A DNA stretch of 64,000 bases, from positions 1 through 64,000 of the forward strand of contig NZ_RJUL01000007.1 in the NCBI RefSeq assembly GCF_003751625.1, read 5' to 3'. Each line of letters starts with the position of its first letter. Within the stretch, counting starts at the first letter, position 1. The position numbers and the translations under genes are program-made. The notes under the pieces were generated by a model. It was not told the DNA's origin. It made no database searches and was given only the letters and a program-made list of their open reading frames with translations. Below are positions 9,195 to 18,663 of this stretch, one piece after another. This DNA is from Gallaecimonas pentaromativorans (GTDB lineage: Bacteria; Pseudomonadota; Gammaproteobacteria; Enterobacterales; Gallaecimonadaceae).

Positions 9195-10028
9195 CTAGCG
9201 GCAGATCTGCTGCTGGTAGCTTTGCGGCGGCAGGTTGTAATGGCGTTTAAAGGCCTTGACCAGGTGGCTTTGGTCAAAAAACCCCACAGCGGCGGCCACG
9301 TCTTTTATCAGCATGCCGCTTTTAAGGTGCTGGCGGGCGGCCTCTACCCGCAGCGAAGTGAGGTAGGCATGGGGGGTGATGCCGGTGGCAGCCCGGAACT
9401 GGCGCAAAAACTGGTATTGGCTGAGCTGATAGCGCTCGGCCAGGGTGGGCAGGTTGTGTTTGCTGTCCAGATGCGCCAGCAAATAGCCCTTAAGGTCGGC
9501 CAATTGGAAGCGGCTCAGCCCCTGGTGGCGAGCCGGCTTTAGCCCCGGCTCGCCGTGGCGCAGCAACAGGTGCGCCATCAACAGCAGCATGTGGCTCTGG
9601 GCCGCCAGCGGCTCAGGGCTGTGCTGCTGGTTGTGCAGCTGCAGCAAGCCCTGGTAGAGGATGGGGTCAGCCACCATGGGCCCTTTGAAAAAATGCAGCC
9701 GGCCATCGCCCCCCAACTGCTCGCCAAGTGTGGCCATGGCCTCCATGGGCAGCCGTATCAGCCGCACCTGGTAGTCGCCGCTTTCATGGCCGGCGCCGTC
9801 GTGTACTTCGTCGGGGTTGAAGGTTGACAGACTGCCAGGGCTCAAGATCAGCCGCTGGCCCTTATGCATAAAGGCCTGGGCGCCTTGGTCAACCAGCCCG
9901 ATGTGATAATCGAGGTGTACGTGGCGGTCAAACACAAAGCCGCTGTAATGGGCGCGCACCAGCTCCAGCCCGGGCCAGCCGGGCAGGCTTTGGTGTTCGA
10001 TGTGGCGAGAAGGGGTGTTGGCGGCCAT
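9195..10028 (-). CDS. AraC-family transcriptional regulator
   Basis: 277 residues with an N-terminal cupin-like AraC ligand-binding domain (His-rich region around residues 25-70) and a C-terminal double HTH (about residues 170-270, QFLRQFRAATGITPHAYLTS). It lies directly upstream of the LysE-type exporter on the same strand and probably controls it, as in many AraC-LysE pairs. The ligand is likely the exported amino acid, by inference only. Confidence 0.83.
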   Translation of the reverse strand: MAANTPSRHIEHQSLPGWPGLELVRAHYSGFVFDRHVHLDYHIGLVDQGAQAFMHKGQRLILSPGSLSTFNPDEVHDGAGHESGDYQVRLIRLPMEAMATLGEQLGGDGRLHFFKGPMVADPILYQGLLQLHNQQHSPEPLAAQSHMLLLMAHLLLRHGEPGLKPARHQGLSRFQLADLKGYLLAHLDSKHNLPTLAERYQLSQYQFLRQFRAATGITPHAYLTSLRVEAARQHLKSGMLIKDVAAAVGFFDQSHLVKAFKRHYNLPPQSYQQQICR

Positions 10029-10191
10029 GGCTCCAGCTTAAGGAGCGCCGGGGCCGGTGTCTTGTAAAAAATTGCAATGCCCTCGGCCTTTTCTTTTGCC
10101 AGCCGATGGTTCATGGTGGGCCCATTTAGGGCCCGGCACCGGGCCATCGCCCCCATAGGCTGGGGCGAGCATTGCCTTCTAAGGAGACAGC

Positions 10192-10842
10192 ATGAAAACC
10201 GTCAAAGTGGATTTTGTTTCAGACGTGGTCTGCCCCTGGTGCGCCATTGGCCTGGCGTCCCTGGAAGACGCCATGAGCAAGGTCGAAGGTGACATCAAGG
10301 TGGAGCTGCATTTTCGGCCCTTCGAGCTGAACCCGCAGATGGGCCCAGAGGGCGAAGATATCAAAGAGCACCTGTCCCGCAAGTACAACCTCACCGAGCA
10401 GCAGTTGGCCGAGAACGAGGCCAACCTGCTGGCCCGCGCCGAGGCGGCAGGTGTGCATTTTGATTTAGGGCTGCGCAGCCGCACCTACAACACCTTCGAC
10501 GCCCACCGCCTGCTGTTCTGGGCCGCACCCCAGGGCAAGGAATATGCCCTGAAAAAAGCGCTGCTGGACGGCTATTTTGCCAAGGGCATGAACCCCAGCG
10601 ACCGCGCCCAGCTGCTGGACAAAGTGGCCGAAGTGGGCCTGAGCCGCGAAGAGGCGGCCACCATACTGGAAAGCTCGCTCTTTACCGAAGAGGTGCGCAC
10701 CGCCGAAGAGGTGTACCGCAAGCGCGGCATCAACTCGGTGCCCTCCATCGTGCTGAACGACAAGTACCTCATCACCGGTGGCCAAAGCAGCGACTACTTC
10801 GAGATGGCGCTGCGCCAGGTGGCCGACGAAAGCGAGGCCTGA
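10192..10842 (+). CDS. FrnE-like DsbA-family oxidoreductase
   Basis: Cytoplasmic thioredoxin-fold protein of the DsbA/FrnE family. 216 residues, no signal peptide. CPWC at residues 14-17 is the redox motif, and the C-terminal NSVPSIVLNDKYLITGGQ matches the cis-proline region of the family. FrnE-like proteins act in thiol-disulfide exchange or redox stress; the substrate here is unknown. A good ribosome binding site (AAGGAGA) lies 7 nt before the ATG. It is a single-gene unit ended by a strong bidirectional terminator. Confidence 0.85.
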   Translation: MKTVKVDFVSDVVCPWCAIGLASLEDAMSKVEGDIKVELHFRPFELNPQMGPEGEDIKEHLSRKYNLTEQQLAENEANLLARAEAAGVHFDLGLRSRTYNTFDAHRLLFWAAPQGKEYALKKALLDGYFAKGMNPSDRAQLLDKVAEVGLSREEAATILESSLFTEEVRTAEEVYRKRGINSVPSIVLNDKYLITGGQSSDYFEMALRQVADESEA

Positions 10843-10850
10843 GGCCTTAG

Positions 10851-10878
10851 AAAAAGCCCGCCAATCGGCGGGCTTTTT
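10851..10878. terminator. Bidirectional terminator
   Basis: Perfect 12-bp inverted repeat with five A on one side and five T on the other (arms 10851-10862 and 10867-10878, loop AATC). It sits between the convergent FrnE-like and GH92 genes and can serve both strands. Confidence 0.92.
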
Positions 10879-10882
10879 GTTG

Positions 10883-13189
10883 TCAGCGGCTTAAGCTGTA
10901 TGGCCTTGAGGCGGGGCCTGTGGCCCAGTTTTTATTGGGGCTTTGCTGCATCACAAAGGTCAGGGTGCCCCCGGCCACCAGATCTTGATGGGTGATGTAG
11001 CTGGTGGCCAGCGCCTTGCCGTTGAGCAGCACCTTGCCCACATAGGGGTGGGCGTCGTCCAGGTGCTCGGCCTTGACCACAAAGCGCTTGCCGCCCGGCA
11101 GGCGAATACTCGCTTCCTCGACAAAGGGCCGGCCCAGCACATATTGGTTGGAGCCCGGCGCCACCGGGTAAAAGCCCATGGCGGTAAAGAGATACCAGGC
11201 CGACATCTGGCCCAGATCGTCGTTCCCGGCAAGGCCGGTGGGGCCGTCGTGATATTGGCTGTTCATGATGGTGGTCAGCCGCTCCTGGGTCTTCCAGGGC
11301 GCACCGGCGTAGTCATAGAGGTAGGCCATATGGTGGCTCGGCTCATTGCCGTGGGCGTAGTAACCGATAAGCCCGGAAATGTCCTCCACGTGGGCGAAGG
11401 TTTTCGGGTCTACCTTGGTGTCGAACACCGCATCGAGCTTGTTCACAAAGGCCGACTGGCCGCCCATGGCGTTGATCAGCCCAGCGATGTCCTGGGGCAC
11501 ATACCAGGAGTATTGCCAGGCGTTACCCTCGGTGTAGTCGCTGCCGTAACCCACAGCGGCCGGGTCGAAAGGGGTGCGGTAGTCGCCATTACTGAGCCGG
11601 GCCCGGGCAAAGCCGGTTTGGCGGTCAAAGACGTTTTGCCAGTTGCCGGCCCGCTTAAAAAAGCGTTTGGCCAGCGCGTCCTTGCCCATGGCACTGGCCA
11701 TGCGGGCCAGCGTCCAGTCGTCAAAGGCGTATTCGAGGGTCTTGGACGCGGCCTCGGGTTCTTTGTCGATGGGCACATAGCCAAGCGTGATGTAATCGGA
11801 TAGGTCGCCATAGGGGCCGTAATCGGCGCTTGCCACCATGGCCTTGAGGGCGGCGGCGCTGTCAAAGCCGGTGATGCCCTTGAGGTAGGCGTCGGCAATG
11901 ACCGGCAAGGCGTGGTAGCCAATCATGCACCAAGTTTCCTGGCCCTGATAACTCCACACCGGCAGGATGCCAAAGGGGCTGCTTTGCTGGGCTGCCACCA
12001 GGGAGCTTACCAGCTCGCCCATGCGCTTGGGTTCAAGGATGGTCAACAGCGGCTGCTGGGCACGGTACACATCCCACAGCGACCAGGTGGAATAGAAGTC
12101 AAAGCCCTTGGCCTGATGCACCTCTTGGTCCGGGCCCCGGTAGCGGCCATCGGCGTCGGAGGCGAGGTTGGGGGCGATAAGGGCGTGATAAAGGGCGGTG
12201 TAGAAACTGCGCCGAATGGGCGCCGGGGCTTTGATATCAATGGCGCCAAGGGCTTTTTGCCACTGCGCTTGGGCGGCGGTTTTGGCGCCGTCAAAGTCCC
12301 AGCCGGAGGCCTCTTTACTGAGGTTATCCAACGCGCCCTGTTCGCTGACGCTGGAAATAGCCACCTTGACCAGCAGCGGCGAGTTGAGGGGGCCAAAATC
12401 CAGCGCCGCTTCCAAGGCCCGGCCACTGATGGCCGCCACATCGCCAGGGTTGTGGCCCGGGCCTTTAAAGCCCCGGTAACTGACATTTTGCTCGCGGTTC
12501 AGGAGCTGGTGGCCTTTGAGGGGCTTGGAAAAGCGCATGGCAAAAAACAGCTGGCGCCCTGGCGCCCAACCACGGGTTTGGCGCATGCCGGTCAGCACGC
12601 CGTCCGGGCGCAGCCTGAGGCTGGACCACAGCACCTTGCCGTCGTAGTCGTAAATGCTGGGGCGAAGGTCCAGCAGCACCCGCGCCTCAGCGCCCTCGGC
12701 GAAGGTATAGCGGTGCCAGCCAACCCGCTTGCCGGCGGTCAGCTCTACCTTGACCTGGTTGTCGTCCAACGTCACGGCGTAATAGCCGGGGCTGGCGCGC
12801 TCACTCTGGTGGCTAAAGCGGGAGCGGTAGCCGCTGCTAGGCTGGTCCTTGGCCCCAGGGTCAAGATGCAGCTCGCCGCTCATGGGCATCAGCAGCACAT
12901 CCCCCAAGTCGGAGTGGCCACTGCCGGAAAAATGGGTGTGGGAAAAGCCCAGGATGCTGTGGTCGCTGTAGCGATACCCCGCCGCCCAGCCATAGGCGTG
13001 GTGAAAATTGGGCATGTCGGTATCGGGGCTGAGCTGCACCATGCCAAAAGGCAGGGTAGCGCCGGGGAAGGTATGGCCATCGCCACCGGTGCCGATAAAG
13101 GGGTCGACATCTGCCAGGGCGTCAGCAAAGACCGGGGCGGCCAGAACCGGCAGGGTAACCAGGGCAAGCAACAGGGATTTTCGCAGCAT
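10883..13189 (-). CDS. GH92 family alpha-mannosidase, secreted
   Basis: Exo-acting calcium-dependent alpha-mannosidase (usually alpha-1,2) that trims mannans or N-glycans outside the cytoplasm. About 768 residues. The start at 13189 gives a clear signal peptide (MLRKSLLLALVTLPVLAAPV, cleavage after AFA-like site) with CGGAG upstream; earlier in-frame starts lack one. Family hallmarks: DPFIGTGGDGHTFPGATLPF near the N terminus, GNEPSHHMAYLYDYAG, and GNDDLGQMSAWYLF near the C terminus. It stands alone, divergent from an M1 peptidase, without other glycan genes nearby. Export machinery beyond Sec is not evident. Confidence 0.9.
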   Translation of the reverse strand: MLRKSLLLALVTLPVLAAPVFADALADVDPFIGTGGDGHTFPGATLPFGMVQLSPDTDMPNFHHAYGWAAGYRYSDHSILGFSHTHFSGSGHSDLGDVLLMPMSGELHLDPGAKDQPSSGYRSRFSHQSERASPGYYAVTLDDNQVKVELTAGKRVGWHRYTFAEGAEARVLLDLRPSIYDYDGKVLWSSLRLRPDGVLTGMRQTRGWAPGRQLFFAMRFSKPLKGHQLLNREQNVSYRGFKGPGHNPGDVAAISGRALEAALDFGPLNSPLLVKVAISSVSEQGALDNLSKEASGWDFDGAKTAAQAQWQKALGAIDIKAPAPIRRSFYTALYHALIAPNLASDADGRYRGPDQEVHQAKGFDFYSTWSLWDVYRAQQPLLTILEPKRMGELVSSLVAAQQSSPFGILPVWSYQGQETWCMIGYHALPVIADAYLKGITGFDSAAALKAMVASADYGPYGDLSDYITLGYVPIDKEPEAASKTLEYAFDDWTLARMASAMGKDALAKRFFKRAGNWQNVFDRQTGFARARLSNGDYRTPFDPAAVGYGSDYTEGNAWQYSWYVPQDIAGLINAMGGQSAFVNKLDAVFDTKVDPKTFAHVEDISGLIGYYAHGNEPSHHMAYLYDYAGAPWKTQERLTTIMNSQYHDGPTGLAGNDDLGQMSAWYLFTAMGFYPVAPGSNQYVLGRPFVEEASIRLPGGKRFVVKAEHLDDAHPYVGKVLLNGKALATSYITHQDLVAGGTLTFVMQQSPNKNWATGPASRPYSLSR

Positions 13190-13447
13190 CGAGGGCTCCG
13201 TTGTTGTGGTTTTTTCCAGCATGCCCCACCGGCCACGATGGGCAAAACCGGCCGGGGCCAAGCGCCGCTTTGCAGCGACAAACCCAGGCTAAGCCACTGG
13301 CGGCAAACACAATATCCTTTTACCGCATTGTTGAGACTTTCCGCCCGGTTTGCCTTTATTCTCTCTGGTAGCGTTGTTACCAGTATCCCGTAACTTACCG
13401 GCATTATTTCCGGAGTGTTCGTCGTCCATACCCCCAATGGAGTCCCC

Positions 13448-15394
13448 ATGCTGAAATGGATCAGCCTGCTTTGCCTGGCCTCTGCCGGCGCCTGCGCCGC
13501 CGACACCGGCTTTGACCCCCAGCAGCTTTTTGCGCCCCTGACCCTGCCTCATCAGGCCAATAGCATCCGCGGCGGCAGCGGCCTGCCCGGCAGCAATTTT
13601 TGGCAGAACAAGGTCAACTACCAGATAGCCGCCACCATCAACCCGGACCAGCACAGCCTGAGCGGCGAAGAGGTGATTGCCTACACCAACCACAGCCCCG
13701 ACGCCCTGGACGAGCTGTGGGTGCAGCTGGACCAGAACATCTACCGCCGCGATTCCCGCGCGGCCATGAGCTCTGGCCGTGAGCGCAAGGGCTACACCGA
13801 CGGCTATCAGCTAAAAGCGGTAGCGTTGGTGTCCGGTGGTAAGGAAGTGCCTCTTCATTACCTGGTAGACGACACCCGGATGCGCATTGACCTGCCCAAG
13901 CCCCTGGCGGCCCACGGCGGCACCTTGCAGCTAAAAATCACTTATCAGTACCAGATCCCCGGCACCTGGGGCGGCCGCACCGCCGTGACCCCCAGCAACA
14001 ACGGCGAGATCTTCGAGATCGCCCAGTGGTTCCCGCGGATGGCGGTCTATGACGACCTGCGCGGCTGGGATACCCAGCCTTATCTGGGCTCCGAGTTCTA
14101 CCTCGAGTACGGCAATATCGACTATTCGGTGACGGTGCCCTGGGATTATCTGGTGGTAGGCTCAGGCAAGCTGATGAACCCCAAAGAGGTACTGACCACC
14201 ACCCAGCGCCGCCGCCTTGACCAGGCCGAAAACAGCGACAAAACGGTGTATATCCGCACCCCGGCGGAAGTCACAGACCCGGCCAGCCGCCCCAGCCACA
14301 GCGGCACCCAAACCTGGCGCTTTCATATGGAGCACACCCGCGACGTAGCCTTTGCCGCCTCCAAGGCCTTTGTTCTGGACGCCGCCCGCATCAACCTGCC
14401 CGGCAACAAGCACTCCCTGGCCATGTCGGCCTACCCGGTAGAAGCGGTGGGCAAGGACAAATGGGACCGCTCCACCGAGTACCTCAAAGGTGCCGTGGAG
14501 CACTTTTCCAACAAGTGGTACCCCTACCCCTGGCCGGTGGCGGTTAACCTGGGCGGCCATGGTGCCGGCATGGAATACCCCGGCATCGTCTTTGACGGCA
14601 TGGACGACAGCGCCGGTTTCCTGTTCTGGATAACCGCCCACGAAATCGGCCACACCTGGTTCCCGATGGTGGTGGGCTCCAACGAGCGCCGCAACGCCTT
14701 TATGGACGAAGGCTTTAACACCTTTATCGACGTTTACGCCTCCGACGCCTTTAACGGCGGCGAGTACGGCCCCAAACGCGACAGCGAATACGCTCCCGGT
14801 GGCGGCAACCCGGTGGATGAAATTCTGCCTATCCTGGCCGACAAAGAGGCCCCCACCTTGATGGCCCCGGCCGATTCCATCTCCGAGAAATACCGCCATG
14901 CCATCAGCTACTTCAAAGGGGCCCTTGGCCTGGTGCTGCTGCGCGAGCAGATTTTGGGGCCAGAGCGGTTCGACAAGGCGTTTCGTCAATACATCGCCAC
15001 CTGGGCCTACAAACACCCCACCCCGTCAGACTTTTTCAGGATGATGGAAAGCGAAGCCGGTGAAGACTTGAGCTGGTGGTGGCGCGGCTGGTATCTCAAC
15101 AACTGGCAGCTGGACATGGCCGTCGACAAAGCCGCCTACCAGGATGCCAAAGATCCGGCCAAAGGCCTGAAGGTGACCTTCTCTGCGCACCAAAAGCTGG
15201 TGATGCCAGCCACAGTGCGGGTGGACTATAAAGACGGCAGCCACCAGGACATCCGCCTGCCGGTAGAAACCTGGCGCCAACTGGCCAACCCCAGCGTGCT
15301 GCTGCCCACCACCAAGGCAGTGGCCAAGGTTACCCTCGACCCTGACCATAAAATCCCCGACGCCAACCGGGCCAATAACAGCCTGACCCTCTGA
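13448..15394 (+). CDS. Secreted M1-family zinc metallopeptidase
   Basis: Gluzincin aminopeptidase of family M1 acting in the periplasm or outside. About 648 residues with a signal peptide (MLKWISLLCLASAGACA). The zinc site HEIGH with the distal Glu in NAFMDEGFNT is intact (HExxH-18-E). Upstream, GAGMEYPG fits the exopeptidase (GxMEN-like) motif in altered form. The start at 13448 is chosen because it begins the signal peptide; the frame extends to 13415 without support. It is a single gene ended by a strong hairpin. Confidence 0.88.
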   Translation: MLKWISLLCLASAGACAADTGFDPQQLFAPLTLPHQANSIRGGSGLPGSNFWQNKVNYQIAATINPDQHSLSGEEVIAYTNHSPDALDELWVQLDQNIYRRDSRAAMSSGRERKGYTDGYQLKAVALVSGGKEVPLHYLVDDTRMRIDLPKPLAAHGGTLQLKITYQYQIPGTWGGRTAVTPSNNGEIFEIAQWFPRMAVYDDLRGWDTQPYLGSEFYLEYGNIDYSVTVPWDYLVVGSGKLMNPKEVLTTTQRRRLDQAENSDKTVYIRTPAEVTDPASRPSHSGTQTWRFHMEHTRDVAFAASKAFVLDAARINLPGNKHSLAMSAYPVEAVGKDKWDRSTEYLKGAVEHFSNKWYPYPWPVAVNLGGHGAGMEYPGIVFDGMDDSAGFLFWITAHEIGHTWFPMVVGSNERRNAFMDEGFNTFIDVYASDAFNGGEYGPKRDSEYAPGGGNPVDEILPILADKEAPTLMAPADSISEKYRHAISYFKGALGLVLLREQILGPERFDKAFRQYIATWAYKHPTPSDFFRMMESEAGEDLSWWWRGWYLNNWQLDMAVDKAAYQDAKDPAKGLKVTFSAHQKLVMPATVRVDYKDGSHQDIRLPVETWRQLANPSVLLPTTKAVAKVTLDPDHKIPDANRANNSLTL

Positions 15395-15410
15395 GCTCAT
15401 CGAGGTAAAC

Positions 15411-15438
15411 AAGAAGGCGGCCAAAGGCCGCCTTCTTT
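15411..15438 (+). terminator. Terminator after M1 peptidase
   Basis: Perfect 12-bp arms (15411-15422 and 15426-15437) with an AAA loop, rich in G+C and ending CTTCTTT. It lies 17 nt after the peptidase stop codon. Confidence 0.8.
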
Positions 15439-15508
15439 AGTAGCGAGCAGAGCCTAAGCAGCTCAGGGTGCCTGTACCTTTACTGACCTCAAAGCACCTT
15501 AGGTAAAA

Positions 15509-15538
15509 ACAAAAAGGAGGCGATCGCCTCCTTTTTGT
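15509..15538. terminator. 30-nt palindromic terminator
   Basis: A fully symmetric 30-nt palindrome centred on GATC, with five A and five T at the ends. It ends 20 nt from the stop of the minus-strand copper operon and can terminate it; the symmetry makes it bidirectional. Confidence 0.8.
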
Positions 15539-15558
15539 TACCTGGCGCCGCCCGCGCG

Positions 15559-15906
15559 TTACTTCTTCACATTGGGTGGCAAGCGGTGGCAGCACCAGGG
15601 TTCGTGGGTAGCGTTGTCGCGGATGTTTTGGTCTACAAAGCGGTAGTAGCCAAAACGGATACCGGCCAGGCCGCGGCGTTTTACGCCAAGGCCAAAGTCG
15701 TTAATGGCTTGCTCCAGCGCATCGAGGTTGGCGACGGTGGCGTCGTAACTGAGGGTCAGGCGGTTGCCAGTCAAAGTCACGCTGTTGATGCCAGGCAAGG
15801 CGTCCAGCGCTTCGGCGCAATCTCGGGCGGCGGCCTGCTCGCCGCTAACAGTCAGTTTGCGGCGAACCAGATAAGCTTCCCGTACGCCGGGTCTGAGGGT
15901 TGTCAT
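15559..15906 (-). CDS. HMA-like small protein of copper locus
   Basis: 115 residues, last gene of the copA-copB operon, 10 bp after copB. Residues 12-78 show the beta-alpha-beta pattern of a heavy-metal-associated domain (REAYLVRRKLTVSGEQ... LPGINSVTLTGNRLTLSYD), but the usual metal-binding CxxC in the first loop is absent. Cysteines sit elsewhere: C30, and C105-C106 within HEPWCCH near the C terminus, flanked by H101 and H107. No signal peptide is seen, so it is probably cytoplasmic. A copper-handling role is inferred from context and the Cys/His tail. The family is not recognised with certainty. Confidence 0.6.
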   Translation of the reverse strand: MTTLRPGVREAYLVRRKLTVSGEQAAARDCAEALDALPGINSVTLTGNRLTLSYDATVANLDALEQAINDFGLGVKRRGLAGIRFGYYRFVDQNIRDNATHEPWCCHRLPPNVKK

Positions 15907-15916
15907 CTAAGCCTCC

Positions 15917-16726
15917 TTAAAACCAGAATCGCACCCCGGCCAGCCATTGGGTTTCGCCGGGGTCTTCGCCTTCGTGGCGGGCCAGATCGGCGGTGTTACC
16001 CAGCTTGCGGCTGTATTGCACCCCCACATAGGGGGCGAACTGGCGGGTGATTTCGTAGCGCAGCCGAAGCCCGAGGCTGGCGTCGCTAAAGCCGCTGCCA
16101 ATGCCGCGCTCAGGGTCGCTTTTCCCGTAAATATTGAGCTCGGCCTTGGGCTGCAGGATAAGCCGCTGGGTCAGTAACAGCTCGTATTCGCTTTCAAAGC
16201 GAAGGGCGCTGCGGCCATTGTCGCCAAGATAGGCAGTGACTTCCAAGTCAAACCAATAGGGGGCCAGCCCCTCCACCCCAAAGGCCAGCCACTGGCGGGC
16301 AGGGCCCTCGCCGTTGTCGCTGCGCACCCCAAGCTGGGTGTTCCAAAACGGGCTGATGGCATGGTCCCACAAGAGTTCGGTGCGGGCATCTTGAAGGCGC
16401 GAGTGGCTGTAGTCGCCCTCGGCTTTCAGTAGCACCCGGTCATAGGTGCCGCCGTACCAGCCTTTGACATCGTAAGCGCCGCTACCGCCGTCGCCCCACT
16501 CGAAGGTGTCGGCCAGCAGGTGGGCAAAGTTGTGTTCGTCCCCCATGTGCATGGGGGCGTCTTGGATGGCGTAGGGGCCCTCGCCTTTTTGGTAGCCGTC
16601 TGAGTAGGCGTTGGGGTCACGCAGCTCGGCCTGAGGCTGGGGTTTGGCCATGTCCATGTTCATATCGGCAGCCTGGGCCAACAGCGGCAGGGCCAGCAGG
16701 CAGAGCAGTTGGGAACTTTTCATCAT
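15917..16726 (-). CDS. copB: Copper resistance outer-membrane protein CopB
   Basis: CopB/PcoB-family outer-membrane beta-barrel that works with CopA in copper resistance. About 269 residues. A signal peptide (MKSSQLLCLLALPLLAQA) is followed by a short Met-rich stretch (DMNMDM) and a barrel with the DGGSGAYDVKGWYGGTYDR and LGLRLRYEITRQFAPYVGVQ motifs. The C terminus WLAGVRFWF is typical of barrels. Its start overlaps the copA stop in TGATGATG, so 16726 or 16723 may be used; both are translationally coupled to copA. Confidence 0.9.
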   Translation of the reverse strand: MMKSSQLLCLLALPLLAQAADMNMDMAKPQPQAELRDPNAYSDGYQKGEGPYAIQDAPMHMGDEHNFAHLLADTFEWGDGGSGAYDVKGWYGGTYDRVLLKAEGDYSHSRLQDARTELLWDHAISPFWNTQLGVRSDNGEGPARQWLAFGVEGLAPYWFDLEVTAYLGDNGRSALRFESEYELLLTQRLILQPKAELNIYGKSDPERGIGSGFSDASLGLRLRYEITRQFAPYVGVQYSRKLGNTADLARHEGEDPGETQWLAGVRFWF

Positions 16727-18591
16727 CACACCACCAGGATCTCGCGGAACATCCCTGCTTCCATATGGAACAGCAGGTGGCAATGCCAGGCCCAGCGGCC
16801 GGGGGCATCGGCGTTGACCAGAAAACTCACTCGCTGGGCGGGCTGCACCGGCACCGTGTGCTTGCGCACCACAAAGTTGCCCTGGTCGTCTTCGACTTCA
16901 CTCCACATGCCGTGCATGTGCATGGGGTGGGTCATCATGGTGTCGTTTTGCAAAATCACCCGCAGCCGCTCGCCCTGGCGAAAATGCACCGGGGTGGATT
17001 GGCCAAACTCCAGGCCGTCGAAGGACCAGGTGTAGCGCTCCATATTGCCGGTCAGATGCAGCTCCAGCTCCCGGTCGGGCTCACGTGAGTCCAGCGGCCC
17101 GCCGATGGTGGCCAAGTCGGCCAAGGTCAGCACTTTACGGCCATTATTGCGAAGGCCAACCCCTGGGTCGTCAAGGTTGGTGCGGGGGCTGTCGACCCGC
17201 ATGTCGGTACTGGGGCCAAATTCGGTGCGGGCGTGATGCACGGTTTTAGAGGGCACCGCCAGCGGGCCTTTCATATGCATGCTGTGATCCATGGCCATGC
17301 CGTGCATGCTGTGGTCCATACCCTGCATACCGGCCATCTTGCTGTGATCCATACCGGCCATGTTGCCGCTGCCCATGGCCATTTTGCTGTGGTCCATGTT
17401 CATGGCGCCATGGTCCATACCGGCCATCTTGCCGTGGTCCATGCCGGCCATATCGCCCATGTGCATGGTGCCCATCATGTCGGTCATGGTCAGCCACTGA
17501 GGGTGGTCGGGTTTGGGCACCGGCGCCCGCAGCCCTTCTTTAACCGCCAGGGTGCCAGCGGCGTAGCCGGTTCTGTCCATGGTCTGGGCAAAGAGGGTGT
17601 AGGCATCGGCCTTGGGCGACACCTGCACGTCGTAGGTTTCGCCGGGGCCGCAGCGAAACTCATCTACCGTTACCGGCTCCACGTCCTGGCCGTCGGTCTG
17701 GATGACGCTGAGTTTGAGGCCGGGAATGCGCACGTCATAAAAGGTGTTGGAGGAGCCGTTGATGATGCGCAGCCTCACCTTTTCGCCGGGTTTGAATAGC
17801 CCGGTCCAGTTACCGGCTGGGGTGCGACCGTTGATCAGGAAGGTCATGGAATGACTGCCAAGGTCGGCTAAGTCGGTGGGGCTCATGCGCATCTGGTTCC
17901 ACATCTTGCGCTTTTCAAGGGCTTGGCCGAGGCCATAGCGGGAGGCGTCTTTGAAAAAATCCCCCGCCGTAGGCTTAATAAAATTGTCGTAGTCGCTTTG
18001 CTGCTTGAGCTTGGAAAACAGCGCCATGGGGTCGTCGTCGGTCCAGTCGGCCAGCAGCACTACGTGGTCGCGGTCCGCGCTATAGCGGGGTTTATCCTTG
18101 GGCAGCACCACGATGGCGCCGCTCAGGCCCAGCATCTCCTGAAAACCGGTATGGGAGTGGTACCAGTAACTGCCGTTTTGCTGCACCTTGAAGCGGTAAG
18201 TGAAGGTCTGGCCCGGGGCAATGCCCTTAAAGCTCAGCCCCGGAACCCCATCCATTTGAAAAGGCAGAATAAAACCATGCCAGTGAATGGAGGTGGGTAC
18301 CTTGAGGTTGTTGGTCACGTGAATAGTGACTTCGTCCCCTTCCTGCCATACCAGGGTCGGCCCGGGCAAGGAGTCGTTAACGGTAATGGCGGTGCGTTCG
18401 CTGCCGGTAAAATTGACCCGCGAGGTGCCAATTTTCAGGTGAAACTCCCGGCCCTTGAGTACCGGGGCGCCGCGGTGGGTTTGCGGCGCTGCCGCCCTGG
18501 CCGTGCCGGCTCCCAGGCCAAGCAGCACTCCGCCGGCAACCAGTCCTTGAACAAAACGGCGCCGAGGCAAATTCGGCTTGGAAGATGACAT
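16726..18591 (-). CDS. copA: Multicopper oxidase CopA (periplasmic)
   Basis: Periplasmic Cu(I)-oxidising multicopper oxidase of the PcoA/CopA resistance system. 621 residues. A Tat signal is visible (PRRRFVQGLVAGGVLLGLG). Copper-ligand motifs are complete: HWHG near residue 102, WYHSH near 142, HPMHMHG and HCHLLFHMEAGM at the C terminus. A Met/His-rich segment of about 65 residues (roughly 375-440) holds repeated MDH and GMDHSKM units and probably buffers Cu(I). First gene of the operon; a CusR-type box lies upstream in the divergent promoter with copRS. Confidence 0.95.
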   Translation of the reverse strand: MSSSKPNLPRRRFVQGLVAGGVLLGLGAGTARAAAPQTHRGAPVLKGREFHLKIGTSRVNFTGSERTAITVNDSLPGPTLVWQEGDEVTIHVTNNLKVPTSIHWHGFILPFQMDGVPGLSFKGIAPGQTFTYRFKVQQNGSYWYHSHTGFQEMLGLSGAIVVLPKDKPRYSADRDHVVLLADWTDDDPMALFSKLKQQSDYDNFIKPTAGDFFKDASRYGLGQALEKRKMWNQMRMSPTDLADLGSHSMTFLINGRTPAGNWTGLFKPGEKVRLRIINGSSNTFYDVRIPGLKLSVIQTDGQDVEPVTVDEFRCGPGETYDVQVSPKADAYTLFAQTMDRTGYAAGTLAVKEGLRAPVPKPDHPQWLTMTDMMGTMHMGDMAGMDHGKMAGMDHGAMNMDHSKMAMGSGNMAGMDHSKMAGMQGMDHSMHGMAMDHSMHMKGPLAVPSKTVHHARTEFGPSTDMRVDSPRTNLDDPGVGLRNNGRKVLTLADLATIGGPLDSREPDRELELHLTGNMERYTWSFDGLEFGQSTPVHFRQGERLRVILQNDTMMTHPMHMHGMWSEVEDDQGNFVVRKHTVPVQPAQRVSFLVNADAPGRWAWHCHLLFHMEAGMFREILVV

Positions 18592-18663
18592 GCTTGGGCC
18601 TCCGGCCAGCTTGATGATGCTATCAGCTTAGAGCGCGGCCACTTTCATGGGCATGACCCCTTC

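Noticed and set aside
11912-13393. A 493-codon plus-strand frame opposite the GH92 gene
   Set aside because: Antisense to a well-supported mannosidase; composition is typical of a shadow frame.
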